From Brevundimonas sp. (lineage in GTDB: Bacteria; Pseudomonadota; Alphaproteobacteria; Caulobacterales; Caulobacteraceae): DNA of 64,000 nt. The DNA lies in NCBI GenBank assembly GCA_004296955.1, contig SCVB01000070.1:1-64000 (forward strand), given 5' to 3'. The notes beneath the pieces were generated by a model. The model ran no database searches, was not told where the DNA came from, and worked only from the letters and a program-made list of their open reading frames with translations. The translations under genes and the position numbers were made by a program. Shown piece after piece: positions 1 to 10,300 of the stretch. The first letter of the stretch is position 1, and the number at the start of each line of letters is the position of its first letter.

Positions 1-588
1 CTGGCGACCTACGCCATGTGGTGGATCCGCGCCTCGATCCAGGAATACATCCTGCGCAGCTGGTCGCTCGTGAAGATGGGCACCACCGCCGCGCAGAAGA
101 AGCTGTTCTTCAACCTGCGCAAGGCCAAGAGCCAGATCTCGGCCTTCGAGGAAGGCGACCTGCGCCCGGAACACCTCTCCGCCATCGCCACCAAGCTGGG
201 CGTGTCCGAGGAAGAGGTCACCAACATGAACCGCCGCCTCGGCGGCGACGCCTCGCTGAACGCCCCGCTGCGCGCGGACGGCGAAAGCGAGTGGCAGGAC
301 TGGCTGGCCGACGACACTGCGGTCTCGCAGGAGACCCAGCTTGCCGACAGCGAAGAGAAGTCGATCCGCATGGGCCTGCTTCAGGAGGCCATGGAGGAGC
401 TGACCGACCGCGAGAAGCACATCCTCACGGAACGCCGCCTCAAGGACGATCCCGTCACGCTCGAGGAGCTCGCCGGCCAGTACGGCGTATCGCGCGAGCG
501 TGTTCGCCAGATCGAGGTCCGCGCCTTCGAGAAGCTCCAGAAGGCCATGCGCGCCGCCGCCGAAGAGCGGAATCTGGTCGACGCCTGA
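1..588 (+). CDS. rpoH: RNA polymerase sigma-32 (heat-shock) factor, 5' truncated by window edge
   Basis: The last 195 codons of a heat-shock sigma factor; the frame is open to base 1, so the start is outside the window. The visible part begins in region 2.3/2.4 with [15 protein letters not shown], followed by the RpoH-box sequence QKKLFFNLR, which separates sigma-32 from other group 3/4 sigmas. The C-terminal region 4.2 helix-turn-helix is [19 protein letters not shown]. RpoH directs core polymerase to chaperone and protease promoters and is normally controlled by DnaK/DnaJ and FtsH. It converges with kynU, with a strong hairpin between the two stop codons. Confidence 0.96.
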   Translation: MATYAMWWIRASIQEYILRSWSLVKMGTTAAQKKLFFNLRKAKSQISAFEEGDLRPEHLSAIATKLGVSEEEVTNMNRRLGGDASLNAPLRADGESEWQDWLADDTAVSQETQLADSEEKSIRMGLLQEAMEELTDREKHILTERRLKDDPVTLEELAGQYGVSRERVRQIEVRAFEKLQKAMRAAAEERNLVDA

Positions 589-596
589 TATGGCGC

Positions 597-620
597 CGGG
601 CGGCCCTGACGGGCCGCCCG
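597..620. terminator. Hairpin between convergent rpoH and kynU
   Basis: A perfect 10-bp GC stem (CGGGCGGCCC with its complement) around the loop TGAC lies in the 38-bp gap between the two convergent stop codons. There is no T-run on either side, so it may be a bidirectional or Rho-assisted terminator rather than a classical intrinsic one. Confidence 0.5.
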
Positions 621-626
621 ACTGTC

Positions 627-1859
627 TCAGGTCACCGCCGCGACGGTCTGGAACCGCGCATCCCGCCAGCTCTCGCTGTCCAGGATTTCGCCCAGGATCT
701 CGACCGCATCCCGGACATCGACGTGGCGCACATACAGGGGCGCGAAACCGAACCGGATCACGTCCGGACTGCGGAAGTCGCCGATCACCCCGCGTGCAAT
801 CAGGTTCTGCATCACCGCCCAGCCGTGCGGATGGCGGAACGAGACCTGCCCGCCCCGCGCCGCCGCCTCGCGCGGACTGGCCAGCGCCAGTCCCCTGCCG
901 GCGCATCGCGCCTCGACCCGTTCGATGAAGAGATCGCCGAGCGCCCCCGCCTTGGCCCGCGCCGCCGCCATCTCCACCCCGTCGAACGCGTCCAGCGCCG
1001 CGTCGAGCGCCGTCAGGCTCAGAATGGGCGGAGTGCCGCACAGCCACCGGTCAATTCCGGGCGCCGGCGCATAGTCGTCCACGAAATCGAACGGCCGGGC
1101 ATGGCCCATCCACCCTGACAGCGGATTGCGCAGCGCCGCCTGATGCCGCTTGGCCACGAACAGATACGCCGGCGCTCCGGGCCCGCCGTTCAGGTACTTG
1201 TAGCCGCAGCCCGCCGCCAGATCCGCCCCGTAGCGGTTGAGATCGACGTCAAGCACCCCGGCGCTGTGGCTGAGGTCCCACAGGCTGATCGCGCCCACCG
1301 CCCGGATCGCCGCGCTCAGCCCCGCCATGTCGCGAACCGCGCCGCTGCGATAGTGGACGTGGCTCAGCAGGACCACTGCCGTCCGCTCGTCCAGCGCCGC
1401 CTCGATCCCGCCTGGCTCCACGACCCGCAGTTCGACATCCGGCATCATCCCCGCCAGCCCCTGCAGGATGTAGAGGTCCGTCGGAAAATCGCCGGCCTCG
1501 GTCAGCACCACCGGCCGACCCGGCCGCGCGCCCACCGCCGCGGCCGCCAGCTTGAACAGATTCACCGACACAGAGTCGGCCGCCACCACCTCGTCCGCCG
1601 ACGCCCCGATCAGGCGGGCGATCTTGCCCCCGACCCGCTGCGGCAGGCCGATCCAGCCATGCGTGTTCCAGCTGGCGATCAGGTCCTGGCCCCACTGCCG
1701 TTCGACGGCCTGTCGCACCGCCGCCGCCGCCGCGACCGGCAGGGCGCCCAGCGAATTGCCGTCCAGATAGATCACGCCCTCCGGCAGGCTGAACCGCGCC
1801 CGCGCCCGGCCCAGCGGATCGGCGGCGTCCCGGTCGATACAGGTCTGGCGGCTGGTCAT
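627..1859 (-). CDS. kynU: Kynureninase
   Basis: A 410-residue PLP enzyme of aminotransferase fold I that cleaves kynurenine (or 3-hydroxykynurenine) to anthranilate (or 3-hydroxyanthranilate) and alanine in tryptophan catabolism. Family features seen: [11 protein letters not shown] near the N terminus, WDLSHSAGV, and the PLP-lysine segment [18 protein letters not shown]. The length is normal and the ATG start is the obvious one. No kynA or classical kynB is nearby. The divergent neighbour at 1947 is an alpha/beta hydrolase with kynurenine-formamidase-like motifs, which may be functionally linked (inference). Confidence 0.93.
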   Translation of the reverse strand: MTSRQTCIDRDAADPLGRARARFSLPEGVIYLDGNSLGALPVAAAAAVRQAVERQWGQDLIASWNTHGWIGLPQRVGGKIARLIGASADEVVAADSVSVNLFKLAAAAVGARPGRPVVLTEAGDFPTDLYILQGLAGMMPDVELRVVEPGGIEAALDERTAVVLLSHVHYRSGAVRDMAGLSAAIRAVGAISLWDLSHSAGVLDVDLNRYGADLAAGCGYKYLNGGPGAPAYLFVAKRHQAALRNPLSGWMGHARPFDFVDDYAPAPGIDRWLCGTPPILSLTALDAALDAFDGVEMAAARAKAGALGDLFIERVEARCAGRGLALASPREAAARGGQVSFRHPHGWAVMQNLIARGVIGDFRSPDVIRFGFAPLYVRHVDVRDAVEILGEILDSESWRDARFQTVAAVT

Positions 1860-1946
1860 TCTCGCGGGCTCCGGTTGCCGGACGGCCCCCGCTCTCTACA
1901 GTGAGCTGCCGCGCCGGTGAAACGGCGACTTCCACAGGACCGCTCC

Positions 1947-2870
1947 ATGCGTCTGCTGACCGTCGCCCTGGCCGGCCTGCTTGCGGCGACGACCGGCTGC
2001 GCGCCGACGCCGGCGGCCCTCGCTCCTGTAGAGACCCGGACCCCCATCTCCTTCAGCCAGCTTCTGGCCCAGCCTCGCGCCGCCGCCGATCGACGCATCG
2101 CCTACGGTCCGGAGGCCCTCCAGTTCGGCGAGCTCTGGATTCCGCGCGGGCAGGGCCGCCATCCGGTCATCGTCCTGATCCACGGCGGCTGTTGGCGCGC
2201 CGACCTGCCGGGACTCGAGCTGATGGACTACATGGCCGCCGATCTGCGCCAGCGGGGCTATGCCGTCTGGAACTTGGAGTACCGCCGCATCGGTCATCCG
2301 GGCGGCGGTTACCCGGGAACCTTCCAGGACATCTCGGCCGGCCTCGACCACCTGCGCGCGCTGGCGCCGGAATACCGTCTCGACCTGGACCGTGTGCTCG
2401 TCTCGGGCCATTCGGCGGGCGGGCATCTGGCGTTGTGGGCCGCCGCCCGCGACCGACTTCCGGCCGGGAGCCCGCTGCGCGTAAACAGCCCTCTGCCGCT
2501 CCGCGGCGTGGTTTCTCTGGCCGGCATCGCCGATCTCGACGCCTATCGGCGAACCGGACCCGACGCCTGCGGCGGTCCCTCGACCATCGACGGCCTCATC
2601 GGCCTCCCGCAGCCCGGCGGTCGCGACGTCTTCGCCGACACCTCCCCGCCCGTCATGCTGCCGCTCGGCGACCGGCAGGTCGTCATCTCAGGCGCGCTGG
2701 ACCCCATTGTGCCGGCGCGCTTCGGGCAGGCCTACGCCGCCGCGGCCGCCGCCAGGGGCGATCCGGCCCGGTCGCTGGTGCTGGATGGAGCCGGACATTT
2801 CGAACTCATCGACCCCACCTCGGCCGTCTGGCCGCAGGTCGTGGACGCCTTCGCCGGGTTGCTCAGCTAG
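1947..2870 (+). CDS. Lipoprotein alpha/beta hydrolase (esterase or kynurenine-formamidase-like)
   Basis: A 307-residue alpha/beta hydrolase. The start at 1947 gives a lipoprotein signal, MRLLTVALAGLLAATTGC, with the lipobox Cys near residue 18; an upstream in-frame start at 1917 would spoil it. The oxyanion motif is HGGCW, the nucleophile elbow GHSAGGHLAL, and the acid/His region ALDPIVPARFG ... GAGHFELI. HGGxW plus GHSAGGHL is shared by BD-FAE esterases and AFMID-type arylformamidases. It is transcribed divergently from kynU, so a formamidase role is possible, though an exported lipoprotein would be an odd location for it. The stop lies 4 bp from the convergent receiver gene. Confidence 0.82.
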   Translation: MRLLTVALAGLLAATTGCAPTPAALAPVETRTPISFSQLLAQPRAAADRRIAYGPEALQFGELWIPRGQGRHPVIVLIHGGCWRADLPGLELMDYMAADLRQRGYAVWNLEYRRIGHPGGGYPGTFQDISAGLDHLRALAPEYRLDLDRVLVSGHSAGGHLALWAAARDRLPAGSPLRVNSPLPLRGVVSLAGIADLDAYRRTGPDACGGPSTIDGLIGLPQPGGRDVFADTSPPVMLPLGDRQVVISGALDPIVPARFGQAYAAAAAARGDPARSLVLDGAGHFELIDPTSAVWPQVVDAFAGLLS

Positions 2871-2874
2871 GGGC

Positions 2875-3681
2875 TCAGCCGGCCCGGGCGACCGGCGCGG
2901 CCTGGTGCATGGCCAGCAGGGTCCCGATCGGCGCAGCCAGGGTCGCCTTGGTCGGCGGTCCGTTGGCCATCGACACCTCGAGCGCGCCCACGGCCACGGC
3001 GAGGCGCGAGTCGGACACCTTCATGGCCAGCGCCTTCAGGGTCACAGCCTGTTCGCGGATCGCCCGCACGGCCTGCATGGGATCACTGTCAAACTGGTCG
3101 AGGGCCGAGCCCAGGATCCGCATCGCCTGGTCCTTGACCGCCGCCTGGGCGCCCGCGCCCGTCGCCGGCCGATCAGCCTTTCGTTTGCCGGGGCCCGAGA
3201 ATTCCCCCGAGTTGAAGCGGCGCCGGTCCGGTCCGATGTAACCTACGGCCTCGACCCAGTCGCGCGGCTTCAGCGCGACGTTCTCGACCCGTTTGAACAG
3301 GTCGGCGCTGGTGAACGGCTTGCGCAGGAACTCGTGCACCCCCGAGTCGCGCGCGCCCAGGATCGTACGGGCCGTCGCGTCGGCCGTGACCATGATGATC
3401 GGGGCCCGACGGCAGTTGAGATGCGAGCGCCGCAGCGCCCTGGCCAGCGATTCGCCGTCCAGCCCCTCTCCGCCGCGCTCGGTGAAGACGATGCCCGGCT
3501 CCAGCTCGGCCGCCGCCGCAAGCGCCCGTTTCTCGGTCGGCTGGACCACGATGTCGCGCGAGCCCAGCCCCTTCATGATGTCGGTCAACAGTCGCGCGGC
3601 GTGCGGGTTCGGATCGACGATCAGCACCCGCTTGATCACGGGCTCAAGCTTCGCGAGGACGCGACGATCAATGGCAAACAA
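2875..3681 (-). CDS. Receiver-domain protein with Asp-to-Glu phosphosite
   Basis: A 268-residue protein with an N-terminal CheY-like receiver (about residues 17-135) and a helical C-terminal part of unknown function. D23, T100 (IIMVTADAT) and K122 (RKPFT) of the active site are present, but the usual phospho-acceptor Asp is E68 in GIVFTERGG, so it is probably not phosphorylated and may mimic the active state. After the receiver comes a YIGPDRRR motif seen in many Caulobacter receiver proteins. The start is TTG, supported by GGAGG eight bases upstream; a GTG at 3639 is an alternative. No DNA-binding domain is recognisable. A dyad at 3710-3729 lies just upstream. Confidence 0.8.
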   Translation of the reverse strand: MFAIDRRVLAKLEPVIKRVLIVDPNPHAARLLTDIMKGLGSRDIVVQPTEKRALAAAAELEPGIVFTERGGEGLDGESLARALRRSHLNCRRAPIIMVTADATARTILGARDSGVHEFLRKPFTSADLFKRVENVALKPRDWVEAVGYIGPDRRRFNSGEFSGPGKRKADRPATGAGAQAAVKDQAMRILGSALDQFDSDPMQAVRAIREQAVTLKALAMKVSDSRLAVAVGALEVSMANGPPTKATLAAPIGTLLAMHQAAPVARAG

Positions 3682-3709
3682 GACGCGAACCTCCGCTTCG
3701 GAGATCGTG

Positions 3710-3729
3710 CTTAACCGCCACGGGTTAAG
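3710..3729. promoter_or_regulatory. TTAA-type inverted repeat upstream of receiver gene
   Basis: Perfect 7-bp arms CTTAACC and GGTTAAG are separated by six bases, 29 bp upstream of the TTG start at 3681. The TTAA halves recall CtrA sites, but the spacing between them is 10 bp, not the consensus 7, so the binding factor is uncertain. Confidence 0.4.
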
Positions 3730-3772
3730 GCCCGTTGAACGCAGGATGTCCCGGGCCCTCGTCGAAGCAAGG

Positions 3773-5068
<1,296 letters not shown>

Positions 5069-5150
5069 GACTCTTCTCCGCTGTCCGGGATTTCGGAATG
5101 CGGGCGCAGCCTATAGCCGGGGAATCGGCGGGTGTCCCGTCGCCGGACGA

Positions 5151-6302
5151 TTATTCCGCCAGCGCCGTCTCGAAGGCCCAGTCCAGCCAGGGCGTCAGGG
5201 CCTCGATATCGGCCGCCTCGACGGTGCAGCCGCACCAGATCCGCAGACCCGCGGGCGCGTTCCTGTGGCTCTCGATGTCGAAGGCAGCATCCTCGGCCTC
5301 GACCAGGGCCTTCATTCGCCGGACCAGCGCCTGCCGCGCCTCTTCCAGCATCGCCGTCACGCGGGGATCGACGATCTTCAGGCAGACCGAGGTCGTCGAC
5401 CGGGTCGCGGGGTCCGCAGCCAGATAGTCGATCCAGTCCGTACGCCCGACCCAGGCGTCCAGCGCCGCGGCATTGGCCTTCGTCCGCCCAATCAGGGCCT
5501 CCAGCCCGCCGACCGACAGCCCCCATTCGACGGCGTCGATCCAGTCCTCGATCGTCCAGACCGAGAAGGTGTTGATCATCGACCCGGCGGCCAGCGTCCG
5601 GTCGAAGCCCTTGGCGTCGCGCAGCCGCAGCACCTTGGGGATGCTCCGCGGCGGCGCATATCGATCCAGCCGCTCCACCGCCCGCGGCGACAGGGCGGCG
5701 ACGCCCAGTCCCGCTTCGCCGCCCAGCGCCTTCTGGAAGCTGAAGGTCACCACATCCAGCTTCGCCCACGGCAGCGGCATGGCGAAGGCGGCCGAGGTGG
5801 CGTCGCAGATCACCAGCCCCTCGCGATCGCCGGCGATGAAGTCTGCGTCCGGCGCGCACACGCCCGAGGTCGTCCCGTTCCACGGAAACACCAGATCCTT
5901 CGCCGGATCGACCCGCGATGTGTCGGGCCATTCGCCCCACGGCGCCGCGATCACCTCCGGCGCCAGCTTCAGATGGTCGACAGCGTCGGTCGCCCACACC
6001 TTGCCGAAATTCTCGAAGGCCAGAACCTGCACCGGCCGCTCGCCCAGCATCGACCACATGGCCGCCTCGACGGCCCCGGTGTCGGACCCCGGCACATAGA
6101 CCAGCGCCCAGTCCGCCGGGACCTGCAGCAGCGCCCGCGTCAGCCGCAGCCCGTGCGCAAAGCGTTCCACCACCTCGGGCGCGCGAATGCCCCGGCCCAG
6201 CAGCGCGTGCGAAATCGCCTGCGACGACCAGCCCGGCCGCTTGGCCGTCGGGCCCGCCGAGAACCATGGCCGCTGCGGACGGTCGGTCGGCCTGATCGTC
6301 AT
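5151..6302 (-). CDS. serC: Phosphoserine aminotransferase
   Basis: A 383-residue fold-type I PLP aminotransferase that converts 3-phosphohydroxypyruvate to phosphoserine, of the alphaproteobacterial/archaeal subtype. N-terminal FSAGPTAKRP, active-site lysine in TFSFQKALGGEAGLG, and IWCGCTVE near the C terminus. The ATG at 6302 overlaps the stop of the upstream dnaJ-like gene by one base (TGATG), suggesting translational coupling; an ATG at 6314 would add four residues. serA, its usual pathway partner in Caulobacter relatives, is not adjacent. Confidence 0.92.
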   Translation of the reverse strand: MTIRPTDRPQRPWFSAGPTAKRPGWSSQAISHALLGRGIRAPEVVERFAHGLRLTRALLQVPADWALVYVPGSDTGAVEAAMWSMLGERPVQVLAFENFGKVWATDAVDHLKLAPEVIAAPWGEWPDTSRVDPAKDLVFPWNGTTSGVCAPDADFIAGDREGLVICDATSAAFAMPLPWAKLDVVTFSFQKALGGEAGLGVAALSPRAVERLDRYAPPRSIPKVLRLRDAKGFDRTLAAGSMINTFSVWTIEDWIDAVEWGLSVGGLEALIGRTKANAAALDAWVGRTDWIDYLAADPATRSTTSVCLKIVDPRVTAMLEEARQALVRRMKALVEAEDAAFDIESHRNAPAGLRIWCGCTVEAADIEALTPWLDWAFETALAE

Positions 6303-7255
6303 CACTCCCGCCATGGCTTGTAGGGGCCCGCGTCCCGCATGGCCTGGGCCAGCTTCGTCAGATCCGGATTCTCGTCCTCGGGCAGCATGATCATCAACCG
6401 GGCCAGAAGATCGCCGCGCTTGCCGTCGGCGAAGGCGCCCCGCCCTTTCAGCCGCAGAACCTTGCCGGAGTTGGAGCCCTTGGGAATGGTCATGGAGACC
6501 GTTCCTTCCGGCGTCCGCACCGGAATCTTGCCGCCCAGTACGGCGTCGGGAAGAGAGACCGGCTGGTCCATGGTCAGGTCTGCCCCGTCCCGAGTGAACA
6601 GGGGGTGCCGCGCGATCTTCAGGGTGATCAGGGCGTCGCCCGCCTCGCTGCGGCCCGAAGCGCCGGGCGCGCCTTGCCCGCGAAGGCGGATGGTCTGGCC
6701 GTCAGCCGCCCCCTTGGGAATGGTCACGTCGAGCGTGCGGCCGTCCGAAAACTGGATCCGCCGCGTCGCCCCGGAAATCGAGTCCTCAAGGCTGATCTCC
6801 AGGGTCGCCTTGATGTCCGCGCCCCGGCCCAGGCCGGCTCCGGAAAAACCGCCGCCCCGCGCTCCGCCCGGCCGGGCTCCGGGTCGCGCGCCGCCGCCGA
6901 ACATGCCGCCGAACAACTCGTCCAGATCGATGTTCTCGAATCCCGGCCGGGCTCCGCCCTGGCCGAAGGGACTGCCGCCCGGCCCGCCGCGGGCGCCGCC
7001 GCCGGCGCCGCCGAAGCCGCGGAATTGCTCGCGTCCGTCGGCGTCGATCTCGCCGCGGTCGAACTTCTCCCGCTTTTCCTTGTCGCCGAGCAGGTCGAAG
7101 GCGGCGGTGATCCGCTTGAACCGCTCATCGGCCGCCGTATTGCCGGGGTTCTTGTCGGGATGCAGTTCCTTGGCGAGCTTGCGGAACGCCTTCTTGATTT
7201 CGTCCGCGCTTGCGCCCCTCGAAACGCCCAGTTCCTTGTAGGGATCGCCCGCCAC
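6302..7255 (-). CDS. CbpA-type DnaJ co-chaperone (no zinc finger)
   Basis: A 317-residue class II J protein. An N-terminal J domain (residues 4-70, HPD in LHPDKNPGN) is followed by a Gly/Phe/Arg-rich linker (about 75-145) and two beta-rich substrate-binding domains with the usual RLRGQGAPG and LRLKGRGAF motifs. The CxxCxGxG zinc-finger repeats of true DnaJ are absent, so it is CbpA-like. It stimulates DnaK ATPase and delivers substrates. The gene is first of a coupled pair with serC. Confidence 0.9.
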   Translation of the reverse strand: MAGDPYKELGVSRGASADEIKKAFRKLAKELHPDKNPGNTAADERFKRITAAFDLLGDKEKREKFDRGEIDADGREQFRGFGGAGGGARGGPGGSPFGQGGARPGFENIDLDELFGGMFGGGARPGARPGGARGGGFSGAGLGRGADIKATLEISLEDSISGATRRIQFSDGRTLDVTIPKGAADGQTIRLRGQGAPGASGRSEAGDALITLKIARHPLFTRDGADLTMDQPVSLPDAVLGGKIPVRTPEGTVSMTIPKGSNSGKVLRLKGRGAFADGKRGDLLARLMIMLPEDENPDLTKLAQAMRDAGPYKPWRE

Positions 7256-7332
7256 GTCGAATGCCGCTCCATCAATAGCCGAGCGTCTCAGTTAGGGCAT
7301 CGCGTGCGCTGCGCAAAGGGAGGCGGGGCAAT

Positions 7333-10300
7333 TCATACTGCGAGCGGAATCCCGGCCTCCGCGCCCCAGCCGCATCCCTCGCCCCACTGCGCCACCGACA
7401 GGCGCGAGCCGGCGGTCAATCCGCCCGGGAAATCCGCCGCCAGATCGCCCGCCTCATAGGTCGCCGCGAACGCCTCGACCTCGAACGACCGCACCACCTC
7501 CCCGCCGTCCGCCACCCGCACGCGGAAGCGCGGCGTCCCGGACACGGCCTCCGCGTCGTCCCACCGGTCGCCGTCGATCCGGGCCCGCGCGATCCACGTC
7601 AGGTCGAGGCCGCCGTCCGCCCGGTCCGCGGCTCGCAGATGGGCCGGCGACCATGGCCGCTCATGCACGCCCGTCGCCGTAAAAGCCGTCTCGCTCACCC
7701 CCGGTCCGCCCGCCGCCCCTCCTGCCGGACCAGTCCGCCAGACCAGCGGCAGGCCGCGCTCGGCGCGCGGCGATCCGGCCCTCGCCGGCGCCGGGTCCAG
7801 AAGCACCGCAATCGCCCCGCTCGCGGCGCCCTTCGCCTCCGTCCCCTGCTGTCCCCGCAAGAGACCGGCCAGTCGCCAGACCCCGTCGCCGATCAGCGTC
7901 GCGGTCCGGAACTGCACCAGCTCCCATCCCCCCGCCGCCTCGACCGCCACGGCGTTGCCGCCGGCGAACACGGCGGCGTTCGATCGGCTTTCCGGCGCCC
8001 GCCCTTCGACCCGGACAACCAGGGCGTTGGCCTCGTCCCATCTATGTCGAACCCCCGAGGCGAGCGGCTCAACCAGCACGCCCACCGTCGCCGGCTCCGC
8101 GACATCGCCCCGCGTCGTCAGCGATCCCGCGTCCGGTCCCGCGAAGACCCGCATCGGTCGCCAGGGGTCCGCCGCGACGACCGCGATCGGCCGTCCGTCA
8201 TCCTCGGATCCCGGCGCCGGCGGCAGTTCGACCATCCGGAAGAAGGGCGCGCCGGCGCCCGCTGCCGCCTCCTCCGCCTGTGGTCGCCCGTCATCCTCGC
8301 CGACCCCGCCCGCGAACGCCGGCTCCAGGACCGCGGACGGCGTTTCATCGGCATCCAGCCGCATCACCCGCCAGTCGCCGCTCCGGCCCTCGACCGTCAC
8401 AGTGTCTCCGGGCTCCAGCGCCAGGGCCTCCAACGGCCCGAGTCTCACGGTCAGCCGCTCGCCGCTTCCCGCCTCCAGCGCCCGCTCGGCCGCCGCCCGG
8501 GCCAGGGCGGCCGAACAGACGGCCGGCAGGTCGAGATCGACCCCGCCGCCCTCGCCCGCCGACCGCACCACCGCCGATCCGGTCTGATAGCCGGCGTCTC
8601 CGTCGACATAGCGCACCCGGGCCGCGCCGGGGCGCAGATCCAGCACGCGTTCGGCCGTCACGCTCGCGCCATCCTCGCCCGGCGCCAGCGCTTCGGGCGT
8701 CAGCGCCGCCCCCGGCGGCTCGTCCCCGATCACGGCGATCCGTCCGCCGCGTTCGGCGGCGACCAGGCCCAGACCTGCCAGAAGAGGCTCCAGCGCATCC
8801 CGCGTGCGCATCGGCCGGTCGATGACATAGCCCTGCACCCCGGCCGCAAAGCCGCCGATCTCGAAGGCGTCCTCGGCCAACCCGCCGCGCCGCAGCACCG
8901 CCGCGATCAGGTCGCCCGTCTCTCCCGCCAGACGTCCATTCAGCCAGTGTCCGGTCCGCCACGCGCCGGCGTCGGCCCAGACGTCCTCGCGCCCCGGAAA
9001 CGCCGGCCAGGGCCGCGCATCCCAGCACCAGGCGTCCGCTCCCTCGACCATCGGTCCGCCATAGGCCGCCGAAACCGGATTGTTCTCCGGCTCCGCAAAA
9101 TGCTCCAGCACCGCCTCCAGCGCCCGCCGCTGCATTTGGTCGTCCCGCGCGCCGGTCGAGAAGGGCGGCAGGGCGCTCTCCGCGCTCTTGGGGTCCTGGA
9201 ACAGGTTCGGCGCATTGGCGCCGCGGTCCACCGCCGCGCAGCCGAATTCGGTCAGCCGGATCGGCTTCATCCCCGGGATCCAGTCCGTCGGCGTCGTACT
9301 CCGAACCCCGCCCGGCCGGTCATGGTGGACGTTCGACCACCAGCCCTTCAGATCCTTGACCCGGAACACCCAGTCCTCGCCGTGCGCCCCATCCGCAATG
9401 ACCGTCCGGACCTGCGCCGCCCGGTCGGCCTCCGAGACATGGAACCAGTCGAACCCCTCCCCGCCCGCGACCTGGCCCGCCAGATAGGCCGGGTCGTCTG
9501 GTCCCGCGAAGCTCGCGCCATCCACGCCGCCGTCGCCGCTCCGCCAGTCGCCCAGCGGCGGATACCAGTCGATCCCGACATGATCGATCGCCGCATCCGC
9601 CCACAATGGATCAAGGTGGAAGACGGCCTCCTCCCCATCGCGCACCCCGGCGTATTCCGACCAGTCGGCGGCGTAGCTGATCGCCACCCCCGGTCCGACC
9701 ACCGCCCGGCACTCCGCCGCCAGGCTCCGCAGCGCCTCGACGGCCGGAAAACCGCCGCCCGCATCCCGGGTCATCGTCAGCCCGCGCATCTCCGAGCCGA
9801 TCAACAGGCCGTCTGCGCCCGTCTCCGCCGCCAGCGCCGCATAGTGCAGGGCCAGCCGCCGCAGACCCCAGCCTTCCGCCGTTCCGAAGAGGGCGGCGAC
9901 ATCCGCCGCGGCCGCAACCCCGTCCTGACCTTTCACCCGTCCGCGCCACGGATAGGCCGCCTGCTCCGCGTCGCCGTAGGGATCAGGCAGGCCGTTCCCC
10001 TCGGGCACGTCCATCAGCACGAACGGATACAGGGTCACCGCCAGCCCCCGGGCCTTCAGCGCCGCCACCGCCTGCCGCACGCTCTCATCCGACGGCGTCC
10101 CGCCATAGGCGGGTCCGCCTGACGGGACGCGGCTGATCACATGGGCCTCGCTCCGCCCCAGCCCCGCCACCGACCAGGTGAGGGGCTCGGTCGCCTTGTC
10201 CGCCGTCTCGACGCCCGGCCGGACGGCGCAATGCCCGGCGCGCAGGTCGTTCCCGAACCAGGCGACCACCAGGCTGACCCGCTTCAGGTTCGGGCAATGC

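Noticed and set aside
3710-3729. Canonical CtrA box
   Set aside because: The two TTAA halves are 10 bp apart instead of 7; reported only as a dyad.
7639-10122. 827-codon open frame on the plus strand opposite GTA g15
   Set aside because: High-GC shadow frame, Arg/Pro-rich with no domain; g15 on the minus strand explains the region.
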